Source: Undibacterium parvum
GTDB taxonomy: Bacteria > Pseudomonadota > Gammaproteobacteria > Burkholderiales > Burkholderiaceae_D
Assembly: GCF_003955735.1 (NCBI RefSeq)
Contig: NZ_CP034464.1
Location: 1,488,001 to 1,552,000, forward strand
Direction of reading: 5' to 3'
Length of the DNA: 64,000 bases
Both the position numbers and the translations under genes were made by a program. A model generated the notes under the pieces. That model searched no databases. It was not told the origin of the DNA and saw nothing but the letters and a program-made list of their open reading frames with translations. This document shows, one piece after another, positions 42,284 to 51,108 of the stretch (within the stretch, counting starts at the first letter, position 1; every line of letters starts with the position of its first letter).

Positions 42284-43600
42284 ATGCAATTCGCATTTCT
42301 AAAATTACCGATGGCAAGCAAAATATGCCGGGAAAATCTGAGCAGCATAGCTCTTGCCAGTCTCAGCATGGCCTTGCTTTTCACTTTATTCAGCGTCTAT
42401 CTAGGCCAAAAAAATCTACGTCTGGCGGCGCATTATCAGGCCGAAGTCTTGGCCGGAAAACTTGCCTACAAGCTTAAGATGAATGACGTGAAAGGATTGG
42501 AGGCAAGCATACTCAAAGCCAGTGAGCGCTCCGATTTCTTAAGCGTACTGGTCTACGATAAAAATGCACAGGCGCTGGTGGCTTGGAATGACCTCAAGCA
42601 ATTTGAAAAAAATAGCAGCGTCCCCGCATCCGAATTAATTGATCAAGCCCAAAGCAAGCTACAAATAGCCATGTTGACGACCGAGATTCCGGTGTTCTAC
42701 GAAGATGAAATCATCGGTAAAATACAGATGAGTAGCAGCATACGCTGGCTGTATCTACAAGCGATTTTCAGCTTGCTGGGCGCGCTATTGGCGGCATGCA
42801 TCATCAGTCTTATTAGCGCGTTTTATCTGAGTAAGCGACAACTACGCCGACTAGCACCGCTGTCAGATCTCGATACCGTCAGTCATCAAGTGGCCACCCT
42901 GAACGACTATAGTTTGCGGGTGCGCCTGCACGAGGGCCATGAATTAAATCATCTGAATCTACAATTTAATCAAATCATGGAGGGCATAGAATCGTGGGAA
43001 ACCGATAGACAAAGTGAAATGCGTGAACGGCAAGAAGCCGAACGCAGACTCGATATTTTGTCGAATCACGATAGTTTAACCAAATTACCGAATCGAAAAT
43101 ATTTTCAGCAATTACTAGGCAGTTGCATCAGGGAAGCTTGCGAACTGCAACAACTTGCCGCCTTGATGTTCATCGATCTGGATAATTTTAAAGCACTCAA
43201 CGAGCAATTTGGTTATGAAGCCGGAGATTTGATTTTAGCGACCATTGCCAATCGCCTCAGCGCCACGCTACGCAATACCGATACGCTATGCCGTGTCGAT
43301 GGCGATGAATTTGCCGCCATCTTGCCGCAAATTGAAAGCCCGGAAATGGCGCTGGCCTTAGCCGAACGGCTGATCCATGCGATAAATCGTCCGATGAGCT
43401 TGCGCGGCAGAAAAATCGTCATCAACGGTAGCATAGGCATAGCCTGTTGCCCCTTGCACGCTAAGGAGATCAGACTACTGCTCAATAATACTGATCTGGC
43501 CTTAAAAAATGCCAAGGCCAGCGGTAAAAACGCCTACCTGCTGTTTTCTCACGAAAACGTGGTGTCGGTACGCCTAGCGCAGCAACAAAGACAAGTGTAG
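42284..43600 (+). CDS. Membrane GGDEF-domain protein with DGDEF active site
   Basis: 438 residues. TM1 ~20-41, a periplasmic sensor of ~110 residues, TM2 ~154-183, a HAMP-like linker and a GGDEF domain. The signature is DGDEF (339-343), so the first Gly is replaced by Asp; an RxxD inhibitory-site pattern (RNTD) lies five residues upstream, and HDSLTKLPNRKYF, MFIDLDNFKALNEQFG and NAKASGKNAY are intact. It is either a diguanylate cyclase with an altered active site or a c-di-GMP-binding sensor. Its 3' end overlaps slmA tail-to-tail by 27 bp. Confidence 0.88.
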   Translation: MQFAFLKLPMASKICRENLSSIALASLSMALLFTLFSVYLGQKNLRLAAHYQAEVLAGKLAYKLKMNDVKGLEASILKASERSDFLSVLVYDKNAQALVAWNDLKQFEKNSSVPASELIDQAQSKLQIAMLTTEIPVFYEDEIIGKIQMSSSIRWLYLQAIFSLLGALLAACIISLISAFYLSKRQLRRLAPLSDLDTVSHQVATLNDYSLRVRLHEGHELNHLNLQFNQIMEGIESWETDRQSEMRERQEAERRLDILSNHDSLTKLPNRKYFQQLLGSCIREACELQQLAALMFIDLDNFKALNEQFGYEAGDLILATIANRLSATLRNTDTLCRVDGDEFAAILPQIESPEMALALAERLIHAINRPMSLRGRKIVINGSIGIACCPLHAKEIRLLLNNTDLALKNAKASGKNAYLLFSHENVVSVRLAQQQRQV

Positions 43601-44149
43601 ATTGGCTTGTTCGCTCGGCAGTATCTTAAAGCCTGATTTGGCGAATCGATGCCAGCGGCCAAGGATAAAACTGCTCAGCAGAGTGGCGCGACTGCTCACT
43701 TCCGACTCTGCAATCTGTCCCTGAGTGACGGCCAGACGCAAAGACTGTTTGAAGGCCAACTCGATACGATCAATAAATTGATTCATGCGTAGTTGCAGGC
43801 GTTCATCTTCATTCATCAGCACATCACCGATCAAGACCTTGCTCATGCCCGGATTCCGCTCGGCAAAATTGAGCAACATCAAGGTCATGGCCTGCACTTG
43901 CGCCAAGCCCTCTTCCTGTTGCTGGCTTATCTGATTGATTAAGCCAAATACCGAGCTTTCGATGAACTCGATCAAGCCCTCAAACATCTGTGCCTTGCTG
44001 GCAAAATGGCGGTACAGCGCAGCCTCTGACACTTCTATTTTGGCTGCCAGAGCGGCCGTGGTGATTTTTTCCCCTTTGGGATTCTCCAGCATCGCTGCCA
44101 GAGCTTGTAAAATTTGTAGCTTGCGCTCGCCAGGTTTAGTAGTGGCCAT
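43574..44149 (-). CDS. slmA: Nucleoid occlusion factor SlmA (TetR family)
   Basis: 191 residues. The HTH region KITTAALAAKIEVSEAALYRHFASKAQMFEGLIEFIE and GRWHRFAKSGFK near the C-terminus are characteristic of SlmA. Role: binds nucleoid-spread sites and blocks FtsZ assembly over DNA. The upstream order argB-nucleotidase-slmA on one strand is a conserved betaproteobacterial group. Overlaps the convergent GGDEF gene by 27 bp. Confidence 0.93.
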   Translation of the reverse strand: MATTKPGERKLQILQALAAMLENPKGEKITTAALAAKIEVSEAALYRHFASKAQMFEGLIEFIESSVFGLINQISQQQEEGLAQVQAMTLMLLNFAERNPGMSKVLIGDVLMNEDERLQLRMNQFIDRIELAFKQSLRLAVTQGQIAESEVSSRATLLSSFILGRWHRFAKSGFKILPSEQANLHLSLLLR

Positions 44150-44214
44150 GTGTTAAATCTGCTTTGCTAGAAAACGCTAAATCGTATCGAACGAACTCAA
44201 GGAGACGCGGAGGA

Positions 44215-44913
44215 TCAGCGGTGGTACAGGCGCCGAGCATGTCGCGCCAAATGAAGTACGGATTTTACTGTGACATCAGCACAAGCGGCAAAATTATTAT
44301 GTGCGGCGCGTTGCGTGTAACCCGTCACCCAGGCAGTGCGCAAGCCCAAGCGCTTGGCAGTACGCAAATTGGCTAGCGTATCCTCAACCAGAATACAATC
44401 ACGCGCATCGACCTTTAACTGTGCCAGCAATTTACGTAAAAATTGTGGTGAAGGCTTGGGCTGTAATTTTCCATGCACCTGCATTTCTTCTATCGCGATA
44501 TGCTGAGAAAAATGTCTATGCAAGCCTAGGTGACGCAATACCTGATGCGAATACTGGCGCGGACCATTGGTAAGTAATATTTTTCGGCCAGGTAAGCGAG
44601 CTAACAGATGCGCCACGCCGCGCTGGGCACGGATCATAGAAGACAGGTCATCGAAGCGATGTGCTTCCCGCAAAAAATCTTCAGCTTTGACGCCGTGGTG
44701 CTTTACCACGCCCAATAAAGTGGCACCGTAGCGTGCCCAATATTGTTGGCGCACTGCATTCACGGTTGCTTCATCTGCAGGCTGTAAACCGTCACCGAGT
44801 AAGTCGGCCAGATAACGATTCATATTGCCAGCAATGGCAGGAAAAATCGCGTGACTAGCATCGTGCAGGGTATTGTCGAGATCAAATAGCCAGATCGGCG
44901 TGGCTCTGCTCAT
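44215..44913 (-). CDS. HAD superfamily pyrimidine 5'-nucleotidase
   Basis: 232 residues. HAD motif I is FDLDNTLHD (nucleophile Asp11, acid Asp13), motif II LLTNGP, motif III Lys in KPSPQF and motif IV EDTLANLRTAKRLG. Family members (SDT1/YjjG-like) dephosphorylate pyrimidine monophosphates. Lies 73 bp after argB and 65 bp before slmA on the same strand. Confidence 0.9.
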   Translation of the reverse strand: MSRATPIWLFDLDNTLHDASHAIFPAIAGNMNRYLADLLGDGLQPADEATVNAVRQQYWARYGATLLGVVKHHGVKAEDFLREAHRFDDLSSMIRAQRGVAHLLARLPGRKILLTNGPRQYSHQVLRHLGLHRHFSQHIAIEEMQVHGKLQPKPSPQFLRKLLAQLKVDARDCILVEDTLANLRTAKRLGLRTAWVTGYTQRAAHNNFAACADVTVKSVLHLARHARRLYHR

Positions 44914-44986
44914 GCTTTAGTTTAGGTCCGTTGTGCGATACAGTTTCCGGCGTCGCCCGTACAGGCGATGCCGGCTATCGATATGC

Positions 44987-45910
44987 CTAGTGGCTGCGTA
45001 TCATGGTGCCGAAAGCCTGTTCGGTCAGCACTTCCAACAGCAATGAATGTTCGATACGACCATCGATGATATGCACAGTGTTCACGCCAGATTTAGCCGC
45101 ATCCAGAGCAGAGGAAATTTTTGGCAACATGCCACCGGAAATGGTGCCATCTGCGAACATCTCATCGATCTCGCGTGCCGACAGATCCGTCACCAGATTG
45201 CCTTGCTTATCCTGAACACCGGCGATATTGGTCATCATGATCAATTTTTCGGCTTTCAGAATTTCTGCAATTTTGCCAGCCACCACGTCAGCGTTGATAT
45301 TGTAAGCCTGGCCGTCTTCACCAAAACCGATAGGCGAAATAATCGGGATAAAAGCATCATCTTGCAGTGCTTTGACCACCGCTGGATTAATCGCATCGAT
45401 CTCGCCGACGAAACCGATATCGATGAATTTTCCCGGTGTTTCTCTATCCGGCATCAGCATTTTACGGGCGCGTATCAGGCCACCATCTTTACCTGTCAAA
45501 CCCACCGCCTGACCACCATAATGATTGATCAGCATGACGATATCTTGTTGCACTTCACCGCCCAACACCCATTCCACCACTTCCATGGTTTCTTCATCGG
45601 TGATACGCATGCCTTGTACAAAATTGCCTTGCTTACCGATCTTTTTGAGCGCGGCATCAATTTGCGGACCACCGCCATGCACAACCACCGGATTCATCCC
45701 CACCAATTTCAACAAAATGACATCGCGCGCAAAGCCGTGCTTGAGACGTTCTTCGGTCATGGCGTTGCCGCCGTATTTAACCACGATGGTTTTGCCATGG
45801 AACTTGCGAATATACGGCAGGGCCTCAGCCAGAATTTCCGCTTTAATTTCGGGCGCGACACCAGCTAGTCGATTAATAGTTTCTGGCGCTATATTGGTCA
45901 CATTAGTCAT
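44987..45910 (-). CDS. argB: Acetylglutamate kinase
   Basis: 307 residues. [41 protein letters not shown] and [20 protein letters not shown] are ArgB signatures of the amino-acid kinase fold. Reaction: phosphorylates N-acetyl-L-glutamate, step two of arginine synthesis. First gene of argB-nucleotidase-slmA. Confidence 0.98.
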   Translation of the reverse strand: MTNVTNIAPETINRLAGVAPEIKAEILAEALPYIRKFHGKTIVVKYGGNAMTEERLKHGFARDVILLKLVGMNPVVVHGGGPQIDAALKKIGKQGNFVQGMRITDEETMEVVEWVLGGEVQQDIVMLINHYGGQAVGLTGKDGGLIRARKMLMPDRETPGKFIDIGFVGEIDAINPAVVKALQDDAFIPIISPIGFGEDGQAYNINADVVAGKIAEILKAEKLIMMTNIAGVQDKQGNLVTDLSAREIDEMFADGTISGGMLPKISSALDAAKSGVNTVHIIDGRIEHSLLLEVLTEQAFGTMIRSH

Positions 45911-46037
45911 AATGGAGGTATCCTAGGGAGAATTGCTTAGAATTACTCAGTTTTACTGAGCTTTCCAGAATTTTACAGGGAACTTGCCTAAGCATGATGC
46001 AGTTTTTTCGCCTACCGCCAGAATTAATCAGATCGCT

Positions 46038-46607
46038 ATGACATCGATACCCGAGCTCCACCAGCAACTTGAAAGCATGCGTCCGGCATTATTCCGCTTC
46101 GCCATGCTACAGCTTAGAAATGAAGCTCAGGCTGAAGATGCTGTACAAGAAGCTTTGCTGGCGATACTAGAGAAACCTGGCAATTTCGCCGGAGCGTCAT
46201 CTTTACGCACTTATGTCACCGGCATACTCAAATATAAAATCATCGATAGCCTACGCGCAGCGGGCAAAGAAAAACAATTACCGGTCGAAGATGAAGAGTC
46301 AGAAGCCGATTTAATCGATAGCCTATTCAAGAAAAATGGCCACACGGTAGAGACCGCAAGGGCTTGGGGCGAGCCGGATGCAAGCCTCTCGCAGAAAGAT
46401 TTTTTTAGAATTTTAGAAATTTGTCTAGAAAAACTTCCGGCAAAAACCGCCCGTGTTTTTATGATGCGTGAGTGGCTAGAACTAGAAACTGAAGAAATTT
46501 GTAAGGAATTAGATTTGAGCACGTCTAATCTTTGGGTGCTGCTGTTTCGCGCCAGGTTGCGCTTGCGTGAATGCCTTGATCTCAACTGGTTTGCAAATAA
46601 AGCTTAG
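46038..46607 (+). CDS. RNA polymerase sigma factor, ECF type
   Basis: 189 residues from the ATG at 46038. Region 2 spans ~15-80 (LFRFAMLQLRNEAQAEDAVQ, SLRTYVTGILKYKIIDSLR); an acidic linker ~81-118 follows; region 4 spans ~123-180 (LEKLPAKTARVFMMREWLEL, STSNLWVLLFRARLRLRECL). The next gene encodes a zf-HC2 protein, its probable anti-sigma factor. folE and a BLUF gene follow on the same strand. Possible targets are these genes, but no promoter motif could be confirmed by eye. The start is supported by domain position rather than a ribosome site. Confidence 0.92.
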   Translation: MTSIPELHQQLESMRPALFRFAMLQLRNEAQAEDAVQEALLAILEKPGNFAGASSLRTYVTGILKYKIIDSLRAAGKEKQLPVEDEESEADLIDSLFKKNGHTVETARAWGEPDASLSQKDFFRILEICLEKLPAKTARVFMMREWLELETEEICKELDLSTSNLWVLLFRARLRLRECLDLNWFANKA

Positions 46608-46642
46608 ACACACCGATAACCATTATCTATTTTGTAAAATTT

Positions 46643-46855
46643 ATGCAACTCATCTACAAATGCAAACAGGCGCACCAAATGGTGTCTGAAGGACTGGATC
46701 GTGAACTAAGCCTTACGGAGCGGGCACGCCTGAAACTCCATTTGAGCATCTGTGATTCTTGTACCAACTTTAATACGCAAATGCAGACCCTCAGATTGGC
46801 CATGCGGAAATTACGCAGTGCGAATAGCGATAGCAATGAAGAGAGTAGAAAATGA
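46643..46855 (+). CDS. zf-HC2 anti-sigma factor
   Basis: 70 residues. The ZAS signature Hx3Cx2C is present (His33, Cys37, Cys40 in HLSICDSC), together with HQMVSEGLDRELSLTERARL before it; no membrane segment follows, so it is a soluble zinc anti-sigma factor. It lies 35 bp after the sigma gene. Zinc-thiol sites of this type can respond to oxidation; the signal here is unknown. Confidence 0.88.
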   Translation: MQLIYKCKQAHQMVSEGLDRELSLTERARLKLHLSICDSCTNFNTQMQTLRLAMRKLRSANSDSNEESRK

Positions 46856-46976
46856 GTTTGCTCAGCGGGCTCTTTATCCAGCCAGCTGAGTAAGTGGTAT
46901 CGCAAAACAAGTTTGCGCTGATTCAGTTACCATAACGCTTTTGCTGCATACGTGCACCTTAGACGGAACACCCTTC

Positions 46977-47672
46977 ATGCCTACAGAACTAAAGCCAGTC
47001 CAGATACCGATGTCGCAACGGATACGCGAACGCATCGTCAAGACCAAGACGCGCTATCACGCCAATGACAATATCGCACAATTCATAGAACCGGGCGAAC
47101 TCGATGAATTACTCAGCGAAGTCGAAGCTAAGTTGCGGGAAGTATTAAAAAGTCTGGTGATAGACACCGACAGCGACCACAACACCCAGGATACCGGACG
47201 CCGCGTCGCCAAGATGTTCATCAACGAAGTCTTCAAGGGGCGCTATGTTCCCATGCCCGCGGTGACCGAGTTCCCGAATGCCTCGCATTTGAACGAACTG
47301 ATGATCATAGGTCCAATCACGGTGCGCAGCGCCTGCTCACACCATCTGTGTCCTATCATGGGCAAGGTTTGGATAGGCGTGATGCCTAACGAGCACTCGA
47401 ATCTGATTGGTCTGTCCAAATACGCCAGAATCGCTGAATGGATCATGAGCCGTCCGCAAATTCAAGAAGAAGCAGTGGTGCAATTGGCCGATACCTTGCA
47501 AGAAAAAATGCAGCCTGACGGCTTGGCCGTGGTGATGGAAGCAGATCATTTTTGCATGCACTGGCGCGGTGTCAAGGATGTTGACGCCAAGATGATCAAT
47601 AGCGTCATGCACGGATCATTCCTGAAAGACCCGAATCTGCGCCGCGAATTTTTATCCTTGATCAAACGCTGA
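46977..47672 (+). CDS. folE: GTP cyclohydrolase I
   Basis: 231 residues from the ATG at 46977 (GGAA eight bases upstream). Zinc ligands Cys120, His123 and Cys193 (ACSHHLCP and HFCMHWRG) are kept, as are PITVRSACSHH and IGLSKYARI. Reaction: GTP to 7,8-dihydroneopterin triphosphate, the entry to folate and other pterins. Placement between a sigma/anti-sigma pair and a BLUF photoreceptor suggests a dedicated, possibly light- or stress-controlled copy; whether another folE exists cannot be seen here. Confidence 0.95.
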   Translation: MPTELKPVQIPMSQRIRERIVKTKTRYHANDNIAQFIEPGELDELLSEVEAKLREVLKSLVIDTDSDHNTQDTGRRVAKMFINEVFKGRYVPMPAVTEFPNASHLNELMIIGPITVRSACSHHLCPIMGKVWIGVMPNEHSNLIGLSKYARIAEWIMSRPQIQEEAVVQLADTLQEKMQPDGLAVVMEADHFCMHWRGVKDVDAKMINSVMHGSFLKDPNLRREFLSLIKR

Positions 47673-47688
47673 ATAGAGAAAGAGAATT

Positions 47689-48114
47689 ATGCTAGTCCGC
47701 CTCCTGTACGCCAGCCGCGCCACCGACGACAAGCTATGCGAAATGGTGCAAAGCATCATGCAGCAATCACGTGAGCATAATCCTCAAAATGGTATTACCG
47801 GTATCCTATGCCACAGCGATCAGGTATTCATGCAGGTGTTGGAAGGCGGACGCGAGGCCATCAATACCCTATACGGCAAGATACTGCGCGACCCGCGCCA
47901 TACTGATGTCGTGATCTTGCACTACGAAGAGATCAGCGAACGGCGCTACTCGGGCTGGACCATGGGTCAGGCCAACTTAAGCAAGATCAATCCATCGATA
48001 ATGCTCAAGTATTCCGACTTACCAGAACTCAATCCGCACCGGATGTCGGGGAAAATGTCACTGGCTCTGATAGAGGAGTTGATGGTAACGGCAGCGATCG
48101 TCGGGCGCAGCTAA
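47689..48114 (+). CDS. Stand-alone BLUF-domain blue-light photoreceptor
   Basis: 141 residues, consisting of the BLUF domain plus a ~40-residue C-terminal helical cap. The photocycle residues are present: Tyr7 (LLYASR), Gln49 (FMQVLEG), Asn31/Asn34 (HNPQNGITG), and Trp90 with Met92 (GWTMG). BLUF domains bind FAD and switch on blue light through the Tyr-Gln pair. No output domain is fused, so it signals through a partner. It starts 16 bp after folE and is surely co-transcribed. Confidence 0.95.
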   Translation: MLVRLLYASRATDDKLCEMVQSIMQQSREHNPQNGITGILCHSDQVFMQVLEGGREAINTLYGKILRDPRHTDVVILHYEEISERRYSGWTMGQANLSKINPSIMLKYSDLPELNPHRMSGKMSLALIEELMVTAAIVGRS

Positions 48115-48151
48115 TACCGCCAACTAGGCCAACGAGGCACTAATGAATAAA

Positions 48152-48182
48152 ATAAAAAAGGGCTGAATCAGCCCTTTTTTCA
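48152..48182. terminator. Bidirectional terminator between the BLUF gene and yraP
   Basis: AAAAAAGGGCTGA and TCAGCCCTTTTTT form a ~12-bp stem with a very short loop, flanked by A- and T-runs in a convergent intergenic gap. Confidence 0.93.
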
Positions 48183-48207
48183 TATTCCAACTCACCGCAT
48201 CGTAAGT

Positions 48208-48903
48208 TTATTTTACTTCTTGCGTTGTCGCGCCTGAATTTGCGGGAGTGGTTTCTGCTGGATTCGCTGATCCTTTGGCCGCTGCCGTCAGCGCAGTCAA
48301 TTCTCCCTCACTGATGTAATCAAACACTTTGACGACCTTGCGCACACCACTTACACCGCGTGCCACTTCACCGGCCAGATTACCCTCGCGCTGCGTGACT
48401 CGCCCCATCAGATAGACGCTGCCATCTTCGGTCACGACCTTAAAAGCACTGCCGTATAAATCCTTGGTATCGACAAATGAGGCCTTGACCTTGGTGGTGA
48501 GTAAAGAATCATTCGAGCGTGCGGTAAAGCTGGTAGCCGGCCCTACCGTCAGTTCATTGGCGACATCCAATACGCCCTCAACGGCGCGCATCTCACGTTC
48601 GGCCGCCGCCTTAGTCGCTTCATCCGGCACTTCGCCGGTCAATAGTGCGCGGCGGTTAAAGCTACTGACATTAATATGGGCAGCACTACCAGCTACCCGT
48701 GCCACGCGGCTCTCGCCTTTCAACACGATAGATTTATCTTCGGTTTGTGCACCAAAGGTACGTCTATCGGTGGCAGCAAATGTGCCCATTACGGCACTGC
48801 CCACCATGATCTCTACACAGCCTTGCAGACTAATCGCAGCAGCACAGCATAGGCCTATGCTGGCCAGGGGTCGCGCTATTTTTTTAAACAAAATCTCAAT
48901 CAT
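48208..48903 (-). CDS. BON-domain outer-membrane lipoprotein (YraP/DolP-like)
   Basis: 231 residues. Lipobox SLQGC, then two BON domains (INVSSFNRRALLTGEVPDE and FKVVTEDGSVYLMGRVTQRE) and a polar Ala/Thr tail. YraP/DolP supports outer-membrane integrity. The ATG at 48903 sits eight bases after GGAGG and overlaps the diaA stop by eight bases, which supports translational coupling; the longer frame starts are rejected. The order yraN-diaA-yraP opposite rsmI is the same as in Escherichia coli. Confidence 0.9.
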   Translation of the reverse strand: MIEILFKKIARPLASIGLCCAAAISLQGCVEIMVGSAVMGTFAATDRRTFGAQTEDKSIVLKGESRVARVAGSAAHINVSSFNRRALLTGEVPDEATKAAAEREMRAVEGVLDVANELTVGPATSFTARSNDSLLTTKVKASFVDTKDLYGSAFKVVTEDGSVYLMGRVTQREGNLAGEVARGVSGVRKVVKVFDYISEGELTALTAAAKGSANPAETTPANSGATTQEVK

Positions 48904-49492
48904 CTGCATCTCCTCCAAATAGTGCGGTGTCAATACCGTCACATAAACAGTGTATGGTTAATAAGTGAACTTCCTGAATTCTGGCAGTTCTGTCATGCGG
49001 TACACAAATATGCACATCCGCATCGGTCAATACCTTTTTTAACTCGCCACCACCTTTACCGGTCAGGGCAATCACGCGCATATCACGCTCCAGTGCCATA
49101 TTCACGGCATTCACCACGCTGGCTGAATTACCGGAAGTAGACAAGGCCAGCAAGATATCACCAGCCTGGCCAAAGGCCTGCACCTGTTTGGCATACACCT
49201 CGTTAAAACTGTAATCATTCGAGACCGCGGTCAGGATAGACGTATCCGTGGTCAGTGCCAGAGCCGGCAGCGGCAGACGTTCACGTTCAAAGCGCCCTAC
49301 CAGTTCGGCCGCAAAATGCTGGCAATCAGCAGCCGAGCCGCCATTACCGCAAGCCAGTATCTTGTTACCGTTGGACAGCGCCGTGAACAGAAGTTCAATC
49401 GCCTGCTCTATAGGCCGCGCCAAAACAGTGGCGCACTGAATTTTTAATTCGGCACTTTCATGGAAGTGCGAAAGGATGCGTTGATTTTTCAT
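48896..49492 (-). CDS. diaA: SIS-domain protein DiaA (DnaA initiator-associating; phosphoheptose-isomerase-like)
   Basis: 198 residues. The SIS fold is shown by ILACGNGGSAADCQHFAAEL, ILLALSTSGNSASVVNAV and ALTGKGGGELKKVL; the C-terminal RTARIQEVHLLTIHCLCDGID resembles DiaA closely. DiaA binds DnaA and promotes timely initiation at oriC; the related GmhA makes heptose phosphate for LPS. Genomic context (yraN upstream, yraP downstream) favours DiaA. No ribosome site stands out. Confidence 0.88.
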   Translation of the reverse strand: MKNQRILSHFHESAELKIQCATVLARPIEQAIELLFTALSNGNKILACGNGGSAADCQHFAAELVGRFERERLPLPALALTTDTSILTAVSNDYSFNEVYAKQVQAFGQAGDILLALSTSGNSASVVNAVNMALERDMRVIALTGKGGGELKKVLTDADVHICVPHDRTARIQEVHLLTIHCLCDGIDTALFGGDADD

Positions 49493-49584
49493 AGATGTGA
49501 TTATAAAGCAGCTAGCCTGAGGTACAGGTAATTGAGTGTAAGTAAGTGCTATAGCATCATCGATGCGCGCTGCACACTACAACG

Positions 49585-49971
49585 CTAAGCGGTAATCACA
49601 TTCTGCAACCATACAATTTCACCGTCTTGTATCGCCACTACATCAAAACGACAGGGCGGGGTAGGATGAATTTTTTGTAAATAGACCTGCGCCGCGTGCA
49701 CCATGCGTTTTTGCTTGGTGGGCGTGACGCTGGCCAGAGCGCCGCCAAATTGCGCACTGGCGCGCTTTCTGACTTCGACGAACACCAGGCTGTCGCCATC
49801 TTGCATGATCAGATCGATTTCGCCGCCCTTGCAGAGAAAATTGCGCAGTATCAGACGCAGACCAGCCTGCTGCAAATGCAACAAAGCTTGCTGCTCGCCC
49901 TCGTCGCCGATACGTTGGCGTGCGGTACGCAGACTAGCTAAACGTTTTCCTATCCAACTTTGTGCTGTCAT
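49585..49971 (-). CDS. YraN family protein (UPF0102, nuclease-like fold)
   Basis: 128 residues. GDEGEQQALLHLQQAGLRLILRN, GGEIDLIMQDGDSLVFVEVRKR and the acidic/Lys pattern EID...EVRKR match UPF0102, whose fold resembles Holliday-junction resolvases and restriction endonucleases. No activity is established. Divergent from rsmI with only ~40 bp between starts, so the two promoters must overlap the opposite gene or each other. Confidence 0.92.
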   Translation of the reverse strand: MTAQSWIGKRLASLRTARQRIGDEGEQQALLHLQQAGLRLILRNFLCKGGEIDLIMQDGDSLVFVEVRKRASAQFGGALASVTPTKQKRMVHAAQVYLQKIHPTPPCRFDVVAIQDGEIVWLQNVITA

Positions 49972-50012
49972 TGTCGTACAATCCTGCTTTGATCAATCGA
50001 AGCGAACGCGCC

Positions 50013-50945
50013 ATGAGCCAGCCAGATACAGCAATTTCCCCTTTGTCAGCGAACGCCGCCATCATGGAGGCGGTGTCCAGACAAAGTTATCCGGCTGCCA
50101 CATTATATGTAGTTGCCACGCCAATTGGTAACGTTTGCGACATCAGTCTACGCGCCTTGCACTTGCTGTCCATCGCCGATGCGGTGGCCTGCGAAGATAC
50201 ACGCAATACCGCCCAGCTAATGACGCGCTATGGCTTGCATCGACCTTTGCTCGCTGCGCATATGCACAATGAACGCGAGGTTGCCGAGAAGATCATCTCC
50301 CGCTTGCAAGCCGGCGAACGCATCGCACTGGTGTCCGATGCCGGCACCCCTGGCGTATCCGATCCTGGCGCAAAAATCGTCGACGCAGTCAAACGCGCAG
50401 GATTGCAGGTGTCGCCCTTGCCCGGTGCTTCGGCCGCAATCAGCGCGCTGTCGGCCAGTGGCTTAATCCACGACCGTTTTTTCTTTGTCGGCTTTCTGCC
50501 GTCCAAGGCCGGGCAACGCGACACGCTATTGCAAAGCTTAACCAGCACCGCCGCCAGCCTGATTTTTTATGAAGCACCACATCGCATTGTCGAATCCACC
50601 GCCGCCATGCTGGCCGCCTTTGGCCCAGAACGTCAGGTGGTGTTTGCGCGTGAACTGACCAAGCTGTTTGAAGAAATCCACCGCTGCAGCTTAGGCGAGG
50701 CGGCGGCCTGGCTCAATGCCGATAGTCACCGGGAAAAAGGCGAATTTGTGGTCCTGATTGAGGCCGCGCCTGAGGCGGCGGCCGACGATAATCTGGAAGC
50801 CAAACGAGTGCTGACGATTTTACTCAAGGAATGCTCGGTCAAGCAGGCGGCCGGCTTGGCAGCGCAACTCACAGGGCAAAAGAAAAACGCCTTGTATCAG
50901 TTAGCGCTGGAGATGAAGGGAGAGAATCAGGACCAGCCTGATTAA
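50013..50945 (+). CDS. rsmI: 16S rRNA (cytidine-1402-2'-O)-methyltransferase
   Basis: 310 residues. TLYVVATPIGNVCDISLRAL, ACEDTRNT, ALVSDAGTPGVSDPGAKIV, SALSASGLIHDRFFFVGFLP and FYEAPHRIVES are RsmI signatures. Reaction: 2'-O-methylation of C1402 in 16S rRNA with SAM. The ATG at 50013 is chosen over an earlier frame opening that would overlap yraN. Confidence 0.96.
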   Translation: MSQPDTAISPLSANAAIMEAVSRQSYPAATLYVVATPIGNVCDISLRALHLLSIADAVACEDTRNTAQLMTRYGLHRPLLAAHMHNEREVAEKIISRLQAGERIALVSDAGTPGVSDPGAKIVDAVKRAGLQVSPLPGASAAISALSASGLIHDRFFFVGFLPSKAGQRDTLLQSLTSTAASLIFYEAPHRIVESTAAMLAAFGPERQVVFARELTKLFEEIHRCSLGEAAAWLNADSHREKGEFVVLIEAAPEAAADDNLEAKRVLTILLKECSVKQAAGLAAQLTGQKKNALYQLALEMKGENQDQPD

Positions 50946-50973
50946 GCCAGCTATCCAAGAGATTTAAACCTTA

Positions 50974-51053
50974 CCCCTGCCACTGCGCATATCCTATGCG
51001 CCCTGCAGGCCAGATAGGCTGGAAACCCGCATGGAATATGCGCAGTGGCGGGG
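50974..51053. repeat. REP-like palindrome, copy 6
   Basis: CCACTGCGCATATCCTATGCG (50980-51000) pairs with CGCATGGAATATGCGCAGTGG (51028-51048); the inner part GCAGGCCAGATAGGCTG is the family core. Between convergent rsmI and rlpA. Confidence 0.9.
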
Positions 51054-51065
51054 GGTATCTGAAAA

Positions 51066-51084
51066 GCCGCATGGACTATGCGCG
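51066..51084. repeat. REP-like half unit next to copy 6
   Basis: GCCGCATGGACTATGCGCGC matches one arm of the family without a full partner. Together with copy 6 it makes a one-and-a-half-unit cluster just before the rlpA stop codon. Confidence 0.65.
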
Positions 51085-51108
51085 CCGGCCTATGCGCCTA
51101 GAAAAAGC

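Noticed and set aside
45047..45868. 273-codon open frame antisense to argB
   Set aside because: Fully antisense to a conserved enzyme, rich in His/Asp/Arg from reversed codons, with no ribosome site or motif.
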